Assembly (NCBI GenBank): GCA_023055355.1
Contig: JALJCS010000001.1
Span: forward strand, 68,799,381 to 68,863,380
Direction: 5' to 3'
DNA length: 64,000 nt
Source of the DNA: Agelaius tricolor
Taxonomy: Eukaryota; Chordata; Aves; Passeriformes; Icteridae
The stretch's first letter is position 1. Every line of letters begins with the position of its first letter. Positions 38,092 through 51,039 of this stretch are shown in pieces. Both the position numbers and the translations under genes were made by a program. The notes below the pieces were generated by a model. That model saw nothing but the letters and a program-made list of their open reading frames with translations. It had not been told where the DNA came from and searched no databases.

Positions 38092-38960
38092 TGTTGGGTT
38101 TCCCTGTCAAGGTTTTGGAGGAGGAGGGTACAGCAGTGGAATCTGTAAGAAGCTGCTGGAAGTTTCCTCTGTGGCCAGCAGGATCAATGCCAGTTGACTC
38201 CAAGACTGAGCTGCTGCTGGCTATGGCAGAGCCCACCAGTGACTGTGGTAGTGCTTCTGGGATAACATATTTAACAAGGGGGAAGTTAAACCCTGCACAA
38301 TATCAGCAGCTGCCAGAAGAGAGGAATGAGAATATGTGAGAGAAAAAACACTGGGAACACCAAGATCAATGAAAAAGGAAAGGAAGGAGGTGCTCCAGGT
38401 GCCAGATCAGACATTCCCCTGAAGCCTCTGCAGGACCCCATGCCAGACCAGGTGGATGCACCCAAAGGATGTTGTGATCACTTGGAGAGAGGAGCCCCTG
38501 CTGGAGCAGGTTTGCTGGCAGGACTTGTGATCCCACAGGGAACCCATGCTGGAGCAGCCTGTTTCTGTAGGACTGCACCCCATGGAAGGGACCCACACTG
38601 GAACGGTTTGTTTAGATCTGCAGCCTGTAGGAAGGACACAGGGGTTGGAGAAATTTATGAAGGATGGTCTCTCATGGGAGGGACCCCATGGAGCAGAAGA
38701 GGAGAGAGGAGAGGGACCCATGGAGCAGAAGAATGTGAGTAGTCCTCCCCCTGAAGAGGAGTGAGTAGCAGAGACAGCATGTGATAAACAGACCACAATC
38801 CCCATTTCCATACCCCTGCACTACTGGGGGGAAGGAGGTAGAGAAGTTAGGATTAAAATTAGGCCCATGACGAAGGGAGGGGTGGGAGAAATTCTTTTTA
38901 AGGCATGGGGCTTTTTTCCACATTACTCTATTCTTGACTGGATTGGCAATAAAATTATTT
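38092..38960 (+). mobile_element. LTR of an avian endogenous retrovirus, 3' end missing or interrupted
   Basis: An LTR-type sequence on the + strand starting TGTTGGGTTT at 38092. It has a TATA-like TATTTAA at 38268-38274 and, far downstream, AATAAA at 38948-38953. Between about 38480 and 38720 is a diverged tandem array of roughly 40-45-base units that share GCTGGAGCAG and GGGACCCA-type words. I recognise the sequence from memory as a common songbird LTR. After the AATAAA the expected remainder is not seen; CR1 sequence on the opposite strand begins at about 38961. No gag, pol or env sequence lies nearby. The 138-codon plus-strand frame at 38326-38742 and the overlapping minus frames come from the GC-rich tandem array and are not genes. 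The family name and exact end are uncertain. Confidence 0.7.
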
Positions 38961-39440
38961 GGTTTGGAAGGGACCTTAAAGGTCATCTATTTCCAACTCC
39001 ATGCCATGGGCAGAGATGGCACCCACTAGACCAGTTTGCTCAAAGCCCCACTCAACATGGCCTTGGACAGTGGTGGGACATCCACAATTTCTCTGGGCAA
39101 CCTGGTCTCACCAACCTCACAATAAGGTATCTCTTTCTAATATCTGATCTAAACCTATCCTCTTTCAGTTTAAAGCCATCCCCCCTTGTCCTATCACTAC
39201 ATGCCTTTGTAGAATGTCCCTGTCCAGCTCTCTTGTAGGCTCCCTGTAGGTACTGGAGATCTATTAGGTCTCCCCAGAGCCTTCTCTTCTGAGGCTGAAT
39301 AACTCCAATTCTCTCTTCCTGGGAGGGGTGCCCCAGAATTTTTATCATTTTTGTTGAACTTGCCTGAACCTGCTCTAACACGTGGGTGAATATCTTTCTT
39401 ACATTGAGGACACAGAGCTTTACAGAGAAGCAAGCAAGTC
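38961..39440 (-). mobile_element. CR1 LINE, 5'-truncated 3' end, abutting an LTR
   Basis: About 480 bases of CR1 on the minus strand. The plus strand begins GGTTTGGAAGGGACCTTAAA, the reverse complement of the 3' block, immediately after the LTR's AATAAAATTATTT. In the minus strand, a frame at 39381-39052 reads KRRLWGDLIDLQYLQGAYK, then TKACSDRTRGDGFKLKEDRF and SDIRKRYLIVRLV, matching the CR1 pol C-terminal region, but the later RLPREVV block is out of frame (a shift near 39090). The end near 39440 is approximate. The insertion therefore lies at, or created, the end of the recognisable LTR. Confidence 0.9.
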
Positions 39441-42085
39441 CTAACTTAGCTCAAACTTTTTCTCTTTCTAAAGCTTTTCTCAGAGATTTGTATTCATCTG
39501 CTGATAACCAGGGTCTGTTAGCCTAGAGGTTCAAATTTCTACAGCATCTAGATAGCAATTTGACTTCAAGGTGCAGCTGGATATATTTTCATTGAATAGT
39601 AAAATAGTTAGCAGATACTTATGCTTTGGATATGCCATCCCTTGTACAACAACTCTTTATAAATGAATAAAGGGAATTCACACCCAAATGCTGGTGACAT
39701 TTCTTCATTTCCCCATATAGTTAATTTACAGCATAATCAAATTACTTCTCTCAGGCCATGCTTTTTCAACAGCCAGTCCTTCAGAAATAAGATCACTGAA
39801 ATAAAGAAAGAGTTACAATTCACATGTAGGAGAGGTCCTGGTAGGGTGAAAGCAGTTTATCTTCAACAAAGAGAAGAAAGACATAAACACTTCCTTTGCT
39901 ACCAACAACTAATCAGATAAACTTTCTAGTGACAGTCTTTGAAAGGAAAGACACTAAGTTTGCTAGAAATCAAGGGCAAGCACAACAGTTAAATTATCTA
40001 TCCACCCACATCTTTGCATAAAATTTCGACTTGAACGTTATTAATCATTCATGTCATTGTTAATTTCTCTATGGTGTGTTTGCTTTTTCCCTATCAATAT
40101 ATGCATAAATCTATCTAATTAATACCAATATAAATGTTTGCTATGGGAAGGCAGAGATTGTCTACACTGAATTTCTAATTCAGCTAACCCAAGTTACAGA
40201 CATCATTCAAAAAAAAAAAAAAAATCCAACATTTTCGTACCCAAAATTTTAGAAATATTTTTAGCAAACCAATTGTGGGATCTTGAGCATTACAATCATG
40301 GGGCAACCTAAGACTTTTTTGACATCCTTGCTAAACTTTATTATTTTTCAGATGGATACCAACAAATACATTTGGTAAACAGTATAAAAACTTGTAAATG
40401 TTTAATGAATTATTTTAAGAATGAAATAGTATGAATAGGAGAGAACCTCTCTGGGAGCTGAGTACCATATATGCTTCCGGGGAAATAGCTGTAAAAACAT
40501 ATTTCATTTACTTGGATCAGTAACATTTAAAGACATTTTGGTTTTGAATATAATATTAAAATTTTACGCCAATTAACCGAATAGGAACCCCAACTCAGAC
40601 TCTAAAAGTGCAATGGAGAATTTGTGTCTTTTTATGATTTTTATTTGAAACTGTCCCTTATAGGGGAGCTGCTTTGGCTTGAGGCTATATACAGATACTG
40701 CTACTTGCTAATTACTAGTTGCTATCCTTCTGCAGCCTGCCCTAAGGATTGTGCTTCCCCTATAAGCAACCCAATGCAGCTTGCACTGTGACATTAATTC
40801 AAAAGGCAGTTTTGCACTCTCTGTAATAAAAAATTTATTATTAACATTTTTATTGAAAGTTAAAAGTAATAATTTATAAAATCTCATAAGAAACATTTGT
40901 ATCTTATCTGAAAAAATAAATTAACTGCTGGCTTGATGGAAAGGAAAATATCTCAGTTTACTCACTAAGAAGATATTCAACAAAAGTATAAAACTGTTAA
41001 TGTTTAAGTCAGTGTGTTCAGCATCTGGAGCATATTTCAAGGCTGCAATGAGGCTAACAGAGTGAACGATCTAATTCTTTTTGATATAGGTAATTTGATT
41101 ATGGCTTTAAGAGGCGATAAATATATAATTCACATTATCTCAGCAAAATTGTTCTTTTCAGCTAGAGAAGTAATAAAGGTCAGAGTTATTCAGTATAGCA
41201 ATATTGAATAAACATTTTTACCCAAATAGGAGGACGGATGATTCATTATTCGCTAAAATAGACATTATGATCACTTTGAAACATTTCTGGTTTTACCTGA
41301 GATGTATCTTTTGCTTGGGAAAGCACATATATTAGTTGCCAGCATCATTAGCTCATTTCACTGTTCTCATAAAACCTATTAGCATCAAGTTCTTCTGCTG
41401 TTCCTCTAATGAACATGAGAGAAAAGATACTTTCCCTTCCCCTCTTTCCCATGTTTTTGTAGAGGATTTATGCCATGTCATGATGTAGGATCCTCTCCAT
41501 GGGTCACAGTAGAGCTGGGCTATCCCCCCCGCCTGATTTCTGCTCTGAAATCACCACAGCACTCAGCTGCAGCATTACCTGAGTTTGGTCAATCCTCCAT
41601 AACTGTGGGGGATTAGTTATATGACCCAAATGCACAGTTTGGGCTCTGTCTGTTGTCAAAAGCAAGTGTAAGGACACGAGGGGGCAAATCCAAGCTCTGG
41701 ATGTCAAACAGCTTCTTAGGCAACTGAGCAACTCTTGAAGTACCTGTAAAGAACCCTGGAAACATGCACAGGGTGGAGACTCTTGTTCTGGGCTGCTAAA
41801 GTTTCCAGCAGCATTTAATCAGGCTGCTCTTCACTCCCTCCCAGCTGCCAGCTCCTACCTAATAGGGCCAGTGGAGCAGCCAGGTCATGTACATGTAAAC
41901 AGTGCTAACCTAATTCTAGGTAAAGTAGCACAGCATTTATGCATTTCTCTAACTTGCTGTCTGGTGGGGTTACGTGCTACTCTCCAAATTAGAGCAACTG
42001 AAAGGAAATAAGGCAATATAAAGGTATTTTATAGTCTTGAAACAAATCACTACACCACTTACAAAAATAATAATATTCTGACAGT
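39441..42085. other. No gene or recognised element
   Basis: AT-rich noncoding sequence with an A16 run at 40209-40224. Open frames are at most 85 codons. The stretch at about 40900-41280 is discussed under findings. Confidence 0.55.
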
Positions 42086-42126
42086 TCTAGTTGGATCAGC
42101 CGTGTGTGGATCTAGTTGGATCAGCC
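42086..42126. repeat. Short direct duplication, period 25
   Basis: TCTAGTTGGATCAGCC occurs at 42086-42101 and again at 42111-42126. Confidence 0.9.
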
Positions 42127-45100
42127 CTGGATCACCTTGTGTGGCCACCCTGCAGTTTCTCATCTAACCAAACCTCCTCATTCTGCCTGAACCAGGCTTC
42201 TGGGGCAGAGAATCTGCTGTGGAGCCTATTCTACTGACATCTCGGGGGTTGTTAACCAGCTCCTGCCCTGCCCGCAGACTTCAAAATACATATATGTAAC
42301 AGGCCAATATTCAAAGACAGACCAATAAATGGTGTTCTATAAGTGAACAATTCTGCACCAGATGTTAACTGGTATGTATCCAAGGAAGGGGAGTGCAGCC
42401 CAGCCAGTTGTCTAGAAAGACATTCACTCTGATGCTGTATGGAGAAGGATCCAGACTGAGATGTATACCTTAACCACGTTATGACCATAGAACAGGAATG
42501 ATCCAGGCAGAGATCAATCTTTTTTTCCCTCATTTGCTATCTCCCTAAACTGCTACCATAGCAGGAGCTTGGACACCTGGATTAGAAAGAAACTATGGCA
42601 TATCCCAGCTGTACTGCCAGTTCAGAGCACCAGGACAGCTGGGTGAGCTGAGGAGGCTGTAACTTAGATTGTAGTCTAGGTGCAATCTCCTGGCCACCTC
42701 TCAATTGCCAGAAAATGACTACAATATCTCACATAAATGAGCCAACAGACCTGTCCTCAAAATGAAAGTCAGTGAAAGCATTAGCTTTTTAGCACTAACA
42801 TCAAAGCCAAGCAACTGTTTAAACTACCTTGAAGAGAATGTGATAAATTTTCCAGCCCTTTAACTGCTTAACTCAGGAACATGTGGTTTTTCTGAATGGG
42901 CAGCTCTTGCTGTTGTTTCCAAGTAACATTTTGAGTGAAAATCTATGAACCACACACTGCAAAAAATCATGTCCTGCCTGGTTCTACATTTATAAATGAA
43001 AATATAGCTCTAAGGGCTAATGTTCATCCTGGAGGAAAAGGAGACTGCAGATTTGTAAAGATAAAATAACATTTTAAAGGTTTTGATTTTTTTTATCTGC
43101 TTTTTCCTTTCCTCTCCACCTTCTGAGGTGTCCCAGACTGCTACATATGGTTCAAGAAGATTATACATTTCATCAGGACAGGTGACAGAAATGAAAAACA
43201 CATCTAGACACTTCAGAGCTGCAGGAAAAATGAAATCAAGCACTTTCAATAAATTTCACTTCTAGAAGACACCTCTATTAAAATGTAGAAGTGAAGCCAT
43301 GAAATATTGAGGAAAAGGCAGTGAAATGTGGAAGTTTTCATAAATCAAGAGACATAAAAATCTTGGAAATACATTGTAAGAACAAAGTTCAAACCTTATT
43401 AATGCTTCTATTATGGTTTACTGTAGTCGAATGTGTAACATATACAACTCCAAATCTTTTTCTGTGAGGCTTTTGAAGGCTGTCCTGGTAAATAAGATTC
43501 TCTACAGCTATAATATTCTCTAACAAATACAATCTTACAAATATTTAGTCAAACCCTGGTATAGATGTAAGGATAATAAACAACACAGTATGAATTCCTT
43601 TGGCTGAACATATGCAAGCAAAGAAATATTTGAAATTATTGTTATTATTTTGATTCATTCAGAATAAGTCTTCCTTTTCAGTACTCCAGTGAATGATAAA
43701 TATCTAATGACAAAAGTCAATGTTTCAGAAAACATAGATAGCGACAGAAGCATTTGTTGTTTTGTCCACATTCTAGGGCATCATTGCAAAGGACAAAAAA
43801 TAAACCCAAATAGATCATATTTGTAGAGTTTGTGCTCACAACACCATCATCACAATTTCTTCTCTGCAGTTACCACTAAGGCTGGTTACATACTTGCTGG
43901 GTACCACCCCTGCAAGACTTGTCCCTGACTGACAGTAAAGCACAGAGAAACTCCAGGGGCTAAAAGAGCCTGTGGGAGCTCTACCACCCTTCTTGTCAGG
44001 TGCATGTGCTCTGCCACCAGCAATCTCATGTGACAATTAGACAGATAGAGAACAGGCACTATTACCAGAATGACAGCCAACCTCTTCTTTTATAATTATC
44101 TTCCATTTGCTTTTTTGCACTACATCTTTCCTTATATGATGTTACGTGATTTCCCTGATAAAAACATGGCAAGTCATTGTTTTGAATTAGCCATTGTGCT
44201 ATAAACCCCAGATTTTATCATTTATGTTATTTTGACTACCTGAGCCCTCCCTAAAAAAATTGAAGGTTTCTCATCTCCTGCTGATCCTGGCTTGTGAAAT
44301 GCCAGTGCTTTCAGCATTTGATCAAGTTTGTGAGAGGGGTTGTCTTGATAAGTGCTGGAACTCATCAGTCACCAAGGTTGTTGGTAAATGTCTCTCAGTA
44401 TCATTATTTCTATTTCATCTGAAATTCTGTGCTAATGAGGCTTTAAACACTGGCAGCAGGGAGGTAGAATAACAAAATTTGTAATTTAAAAACTGTGTGA
44501 AATGGGACAAGTTGTAGAATATTTGAGGGGATATTCTCATCTCCAGGCACAGGCCTAAAGCAGCTCCTGTGTTAGCACAGGGGATTGCAGAACATCCAGG
44601 GCTGAAAATGCAGCATTTGCATAACGCAGACATTCTCAATTGAAAGCTAAATGGCACCAGAAAGACTTGAAAGTAGAAGACAGCAACGTCCTCAGGGGTG
44701 GCACTACTCTGTGTTGCAGTGGTGCCAGATTGTCCTGTCATCAGGGCAAAGACACAAGTCTACAGAGACCCCAAAGAGCACACGGTGGTGGCCAGTGAGT
44801 TGGGCTGTCAATTCCCTCAGCTCCACACTCAGTTCACTGCACTCCACTTCGGGAGGTGTTCAGTGAGGATGGACTACAAATCTGAAGGGATTTTAGTCAC
44901 ATCACAATGTCCAGTTGCAACAACAGTAGAACCTGAGTCCATTACAAACCTACTGTTTCCAAATTGTGAAAGTTATTTGTTGTCTGTTTTCATGTTCAAC
45001 AGCTTGCCAGCTGTCAAAATAGTCACTGTTTGTCAGGCATCAAATTAGTAAGGGGGGAAAATGTCATCTAAGAGTTCTGGTTTTGATAAAAATGTCAAGA

Positions 45101-45854
45101 CTGAAAAACAAAAATTAGCATTAGAATTTTCCCAGCCAAAACCACAGTTTCCACTCCTAGCTGGTAGTGATTGGACTCATGCAGGATAAATTGTTGTATC
45201 GTCTTCAATTACAACTAAAAAATAAACTGAAAAATTTCTAATTAGCCTTAAATATATTCCACAGATATCCACTTAGGAATAGCTGTAGTGATGAAGACAG
45301 TAAACATTGTCTCATGGATTCCTTGATTCAAGATGGATTAAATACATTTGCAAAGTGTTCTTCTAAACTGAAATGCACTTTTCTGCAGTGCTTTTTTCTT
45401 TGTTTATTGTGAATATTAGAGGAAAAATACATGTGAAATATTCACCTAGACTATGCAGTTAAGGAAATGTTTAATTGCCTGATGGTTTAGTTTGGACTTG
45501 CTTTATTGTGTCATTGTTTAAAGCACCATACAACTTACTATTCATTAGTATTCATGCATTGTTATCTCTTAAGGCTCATTAATATTTCAGTAATACTCTC
45601 TGAATGCCTGTTATGAACTAATTTGATTGTGGGAGAAACATCTGTTCAGTTTTGGATGCCCTTGCTCAAGAAAGATATAGTCAAGATTGAAAACCTCCAA
45701 ACACACACTACTATATATTTAAGTTGCAATTACTTCATCTAAAGAAAAAAAAGAAAGTCAAATCTGATCTAAAAACAGGTGAAGAGTTGACACCCCTCTT
45801 CTCCTTTGAGTGGACCTTCAAAACTCTGCCAAAGGCAAAAGCAAAGTAAAAGCA
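42127..45854. other. No gene or recognised element
   Basis: Noncoding. The longest frames are 108 codons (44415-44741, -) and 116 codons (44698-45048, +). They partly overlap on opposite strands and have no recognisable domain. Confidence 0.55.
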
Positions 45855-45877
45855 TAAATAAAAATAAAAATAAAAAA
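45855..45877. repeat. (TAAAAA)n simple repeat
   Basis: A short run of TAAA/TAAAAA units. Confidence 0.85.
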
Positions 45878-48258
45878 GAGAAGGTGCTTGAAAATAGGTC
45901 AGTGTAAGAAGGAACTGTAATGAATGGGAGGCTCAAACCTGCCAATTTAGGTCCCTTTTGGTGCAAAATGTCCCGTTCCTCCCCCCCCCTCCCTTTTTAA
46001 TTTTTTTAATCTATTCATTTTCTATGCAGCAGGACCAGGGAAGACTTTCTTGGAGAAGTAACATAACATAGGCAGGCTAGCAGATCTACTGTTCTGGCTT
46101 AACAGTAAATCAAAAGAGGTGGGAGCTTTACATTCCCTGTTTATTTGCTTGTCTCCAGAATAATTATTCATTATAATAATTAACCAGTGCCCAAAGTCTA
46201 GGAGCATTAGTGTCTACCTTTAGTAGACAAATAGAAACCAACAGTAGCATGTTCCAGGAAAATCAGGGAAATTTCACATATCCTTCGGCTCAGTTTGGAA
46301 GGAAAAATCACAGCTTTCTGTGAGGAAAAATGAGTTGTGGAAAAAATGAGATTCTGAAAGAATTTATCTGGCCTGGAGATCACAGAGCAACACACTCAAA
46401 GCAAACCAAATCAGAAGACAAACAGGGCAGGAAAGAAAATGTAGCAGCTTAACTAAGTGGGAGAAAAATTTGCATTTTCTACTGTTCCTTAGTTGTATTG
46501 CAAGGTTTCAGGCTCTCAGAAGTTTAGTTTCTCTCACTGTAAGATAATAACCTGTTTTGTGGCACTATCAGTCCAGGTCCTTTCTAACTGGTCACCCTGC
46601 TTCCAAAGGAGCATAAGAAAGCAGCCTGTCTTACTGGCAAAGGAAGTACATCCCCTTACACAGCTTGCAGATGCAGTGTCAGGGGTATTAAAATATGTCA
46701 GACAGAATCCAACCTCGTTGAAATTCTAAGTGGGATAATCTTGTGACTTTGCAGAAATCTCTCTCTGATACTGTCTTGTTTGTTCAGCATGAGATCTAGT
46801 GATCATCTGTTCTGGAAAATTCACAAGGGTGGTGACTAGTGGTGACATGAGGACTACTGAAAGTTAGATGTTTTCTTCAAGAGTTGCTTTTCTTCTGAGA
46901 CAAGCTGTAGAAAGATTACTGTCAAAATTTACCCTTAGTTTCTAAAAAAAAGATGTGGGTCTCTGAAGTGCTAATGCTATACATTACAAAATCCTAAGCT
47001 AACTCTTTACAGAGAATTTGGAACAGGCATTAGCTGCAGTATCCTTGTTTCCCAAATCAGCTAGTCTGACTGATGAGCTGCTTCACCAGTTCACAGATGT
47101 GCAAGTGTTCCCACAGTGCTTTTGACATTTCCGAGCATCCAAGCCTCTTCTGGAGGAAAGGCAACAAGGGAAAAAGAAAAAAATGTAGTCTTTTTGCTCA
47201 TTAATCTTTTGTCCTTCAGAGACAGAGTCTCTCTCTACGTGGATGGTCATGACATGGACATTTGTACCCCAGGAAGGTTGTCTCAACAACACCTGGGGGA
47301 GCACAGGGTAAGCCTTTGATGCATGCATCTCTTTCTGGAGCAATTCCTCACCCAAATCCCAATCAGTGCTCCCTGAAGAGACCTATTTCAAAACAGACTT
47401 TTCTCATATTCACTCATACCTGAAAGAGAGCATATGCTTAAAGAAGCAGGTCCTAAATTAATCTTCTTGTCTTTAACTGAATGATCCTAAAGCAAGATTC
47501 TTATCTTGAAATAGAAAGAACAAAAGTAATTTTTTACACTTTCTTGTCCAAAATTATTCGGGATAGATGGCAAATAATCAATGGTGAATAAGAGAACCAA
47601 CAAAAAAATTGCTGCTACTGGATGATTCCACACACATTTTTACTTATTGATCATGCCTTTACTTGAAAAAAAGTGATTCTTTCAAGAAGCACTTGCAGAT
47701 TTTTTGATTTTCTTAAATAGATTCTGTCAGCATCTCAGTTTATTGAAAAGAAAGGTTAGTTTTTCCACAGATATGGCAATTAGATTTTTTTTCCATACTT
47801 TAGAATTTTCAATTTTTGGTATTTAAATCTGCCATATTAACAAAATGTCTTTTATTCGAAGGGAGAGAATATTCAATCCAAACAAAGATAACAACATCAT
47901 TCTTTCATTTGAATTCCAGATGATGCAAGGCTGATGTTACCTGTAACTTTCCCAGGTGCAAAATTAGTAATAAACAGCAGAGACAATCTCTTGTACTGTG
48001 CCTGGCATTTCTGTCACTTCATGATCTATTTCAAATGTGCCATTCTGAAACAACTAGCACATGGCATATTTGCTGAGTTACTTTGGAAAGTAGCACTAGG
48101 GTAGCAACTTAGCAGATTCAGGAAATCCCCTGGGATATGAACACTGAGACCATGTTTGGGCATTGCCTACCACTAGTTTTCCAACTGCAACTTCAAGTAG
48201 TTTTTTATCTAATAATGCTCCAAGCAATTTGCAATGAGACATTGGAAAATACCATAAC
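45878..48258. other. No gene or recognised element
   Basis: AT-rich noncoding sequence with a C8-9 run near 45981-45989. Frames reach 90 codons, with no domain. Confidence 0.55.
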
Positions 48259-48297
48259 TGTACAGGAGTACTGTACAGGAGTACAGTACAGGAGTTT
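48259..48297. repeat. 13-bp tandem repeat beside a CR1 3' end
   Basis: TGTACAGGAGTAC occurs twice exactly (48259-48271 and 48272-48284), then a third, diverged copy AGTACAGGAGTTT follows. Each unit contains the partial palindrome GTAC. The array stops about 13 bases before the CR1 copy. Confidence 0.95.
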
Positions 48298-48309
48298 GCT
48301 TCTCTTTGG

Positions 48310-48757
48310 GTTCACAGCATCACAAAAGGGTTGAATTAGAAGGGACCTCTGGAAGTCATCTGGTCCAACCATCCTGCTCAAGTAGGGCCACCCAGAGCTG
48401 CTTACCAAGGGTTGTGTCCAGACAGCTTTTGAAGATCTCCTGGGATGGAGACTTCTCAACTTGTATCAGTGCTCACTCACCCTCCCACTGAAAAATTGTT
48501 TCCTGATGTTCTGAGGGAATTTCCCATGTTTCAATTTGTGCCCATTGCCTGGCCCATTTCCTCTGGGCAGCCATTTCCTCTGAAAAAAAGGCTGGCTCCA
48601 TCCTCTTTGTAGCCTTCCTTTAGGTATTTATATATGTTGGAAATATTCCCCTGAGTCCTCTCCAGGCTGAACAGTTCCAGCTCTCTCAGTCTCTTCTCAC
48701 AGGAGATGTGATCCAACTCCTTCATCATCTTACTGACACTTCATTGGGGTCTCCTTA
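48310..48757 (-). mobile_element. CR1 LINE, 5'-truncated 3' end
   Basis: About 450 bases of CR1 on the minus strand. The plus strand starts with GGGTTGAATTAGAAGGGACC and GGAAGTCATCTGGTCCAACC, the reverse complement of the CR1 3' block of the kind ending in a GATTCTGTG-type tail. In the minus strand 48728-48531 reads MMKELDHISCEKRLRELELF, then SLERTQGNISNIYKYLKEG and YKEDGASLFF, the C-terminal CR1 pol region (family form KMIKGLEHLSYEERLRELGLF…YKYLKGG). Later parts are shifted out of frame. It is cut at the 5' side near 48757. Divergence is clearly higher than in the 32.4 kb copy. Confidence 0.92.
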
Positions 48758-51039
48758 AAAGCTTTATAATGAAACATTTTGGTTAAAAACAATGTTTTCC
48801 ACTTAAAACTATAATTTGCAGACTTTCTTCCTTGTTTTCCCACTCATTACCAAAGCAGTCCTGTGTTGGCATTCATGAAAATTCTGTTTCCTTCCTTTCC
48901 CCTCCATCTTCCTTTTTCTCCTGTTTCAGATTGTCCCTTACACCAGATCAAACTGATGAAACACATCACAACTTGGTAAGGAAATTTTTATTTAATGCCA
49001 TCATTGTTTCTGTGCCAAATATTAGTTCAAATGTCACAAAGCACCAAGAACGAGCCCTCTAACATTCACCCCAAAAACATAACTATGAGGATATATGGAA
49101 AAAAATTAATTTGACATGCAAATTGCCTAGGTTTTGAAGCAGAAAAGCAATTAAGAACATGAATCATGTTGTAGAAGATAAAAACAGGGGTGAAAAGAGA
49201 AATACCCTGGGACTGGCTTCTGCTGAAAGCTGCATCTGTCTGTACGTAGGAGGCCTTCGGAGTCTCTTGCCAGTGCTAAAGCTGCTTAAATCTGGGGGCA
49301 GGCTGACTCAGCAGTCTTGATCCACCTAGCAGAAGTGATGCCTCAGAGTGCACTGGTTCACAGAAGTGTTCTCCTCTCCTCCACATGGCATTAGGGAATG
49401 GGGGTGCCCTCGGGTGTAATCTCACCAGCCCTGGACAGTTACCGCTGGGAACAGGAGCATGCAGCAGAGGTAATTGATGTCATGCACTGCCATCTGCTGT
49501 GTCTCTTCTCACACTACCGCAGGAAACTCAAGCCTGGAAGATATGGAGCTCAAAAGAAAACTATCACGGCACATCATTCTCATTGAGTTTCAAGAAGGGG
49601 TTGCATAAGGGTACAATGCACGAATGGATACAAAAGGCATGTATGTCCTCTAAAGATCCTAAGTTTTACACAGCAAAAGAGACTGTCCATATTCTTCCTT
49701 TTTGAAAATAGGCATTTAATGTGTACTAGCAAATTAATGAGTGAAAGCATACATAAACTAGAACAATCATCAGTGTTGTAAGATGCTTTAAGAATATTTG
49801 GATGTGCTGCTGACTTTTATCCTATCTGAAAATTTATGTTAAACCCAAGAGTGAGGCCCAGAAAACCTGTCAAATATATTTGCATATATTCCAGCTCCGA
49901 ATCTCCCCAGGACAGTAGCTACACTCTATTTATAGATAAAAAGCTAGTTGATAATCTGAGGGAGCAGCTGGCCTTTTGAAGTGCTAAGAGCAGACCACAA
50001 AGTGTTACATGGCAATTGCAGAGTGAGAAAAGACATAGATTCAGGACAGTGCAGGACTACTTTGTGAAGGAAACAGGAGTGTCATCATGAAAAAGTTGGG
50101 AATATTGGCACCCCTACCACACTCCTGCCAACTTTAACAGGACAAGTCACGGCATCACATTGTTCTCTCTGTAAAATGGGTATAATCTCAAGGTAGTACC
50201 TTCGTGCATTACTGTAGCTCTCCTTTTTCCAAAAAAGGTATAACATTTGTTCATTTAAAACCTATTCCTGCCTTCCATCCAGGTCTTGCAACCTCTCCAT
50301 ACATACTACCATGGATCTATCTCATAACTTTTTTTGTAGTCCCACCTGTTTTTTTTTATCATCTTCATTGTATTTTTCTCTAACTGAACATTGTAATGAT
50401 ATACAAAGCAGAAGAATTCCTATTGGAAAAGCAAAATTTCCATACCTACACCTTTCCTGTCCTACCTACCTTACACAAAAATAAGATTGAAGTGTATAGA
50501 ACCAACGACTCTGCTTGGTTCTGCCAGACTTCAGTCTTACTTTTGCATCAGAGCAGTGGAGGTTAAATGATGAAAGTTGAGTCAGTGCTAAGAATGAGTG
50601 ATAATTTTTAAGCTATCTTATTTTCATTATTCTTTCTAATATTTCTTTGTTATGTCTTGGTACCTCAATGCCTGAAATCTTCTACAGTCTAAAATTATTT
50701 GACATTTTTACCAGGTTTCCACAGGTGGGTTTGTTTCCTCAGTCAAACACCAATGACTCTGTGTGGACCATAACAGCTCCTATGATGCTGGTACTATTTT
50801 CAGTTTGTGGGACATGGCATCATTATCACACTTAACCTAGATACATATGAACTACAAGAAACTGCTCTCCAAGGGTGTGGAATGGCTTGGCAAACCATAC
50901 TAGGGGGGAATTATGTGCAGCTTTTGTCAGGGTAGAGCTATGTATCATGTATAGTCCCACAGGATATACCTGGAGTCCATCACAACACAGTATTGTCATG
51001 ACTGCTCTGGGATTGTCACGTTTGCAGATATGGAAACAT
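48758..51039. other. No gene or recognised element
   Basis: Noncoding sequence with open frames up to about 76 codons and no domain or repeat recognised. Confidence 0.55.

Noticed and set aside
38326..38811. Frames of 134-138 codons on both strands
   Set aside because: They are translations of the tandem array inside the LTR at 38.1-39.0 kb, not a conserved protein.
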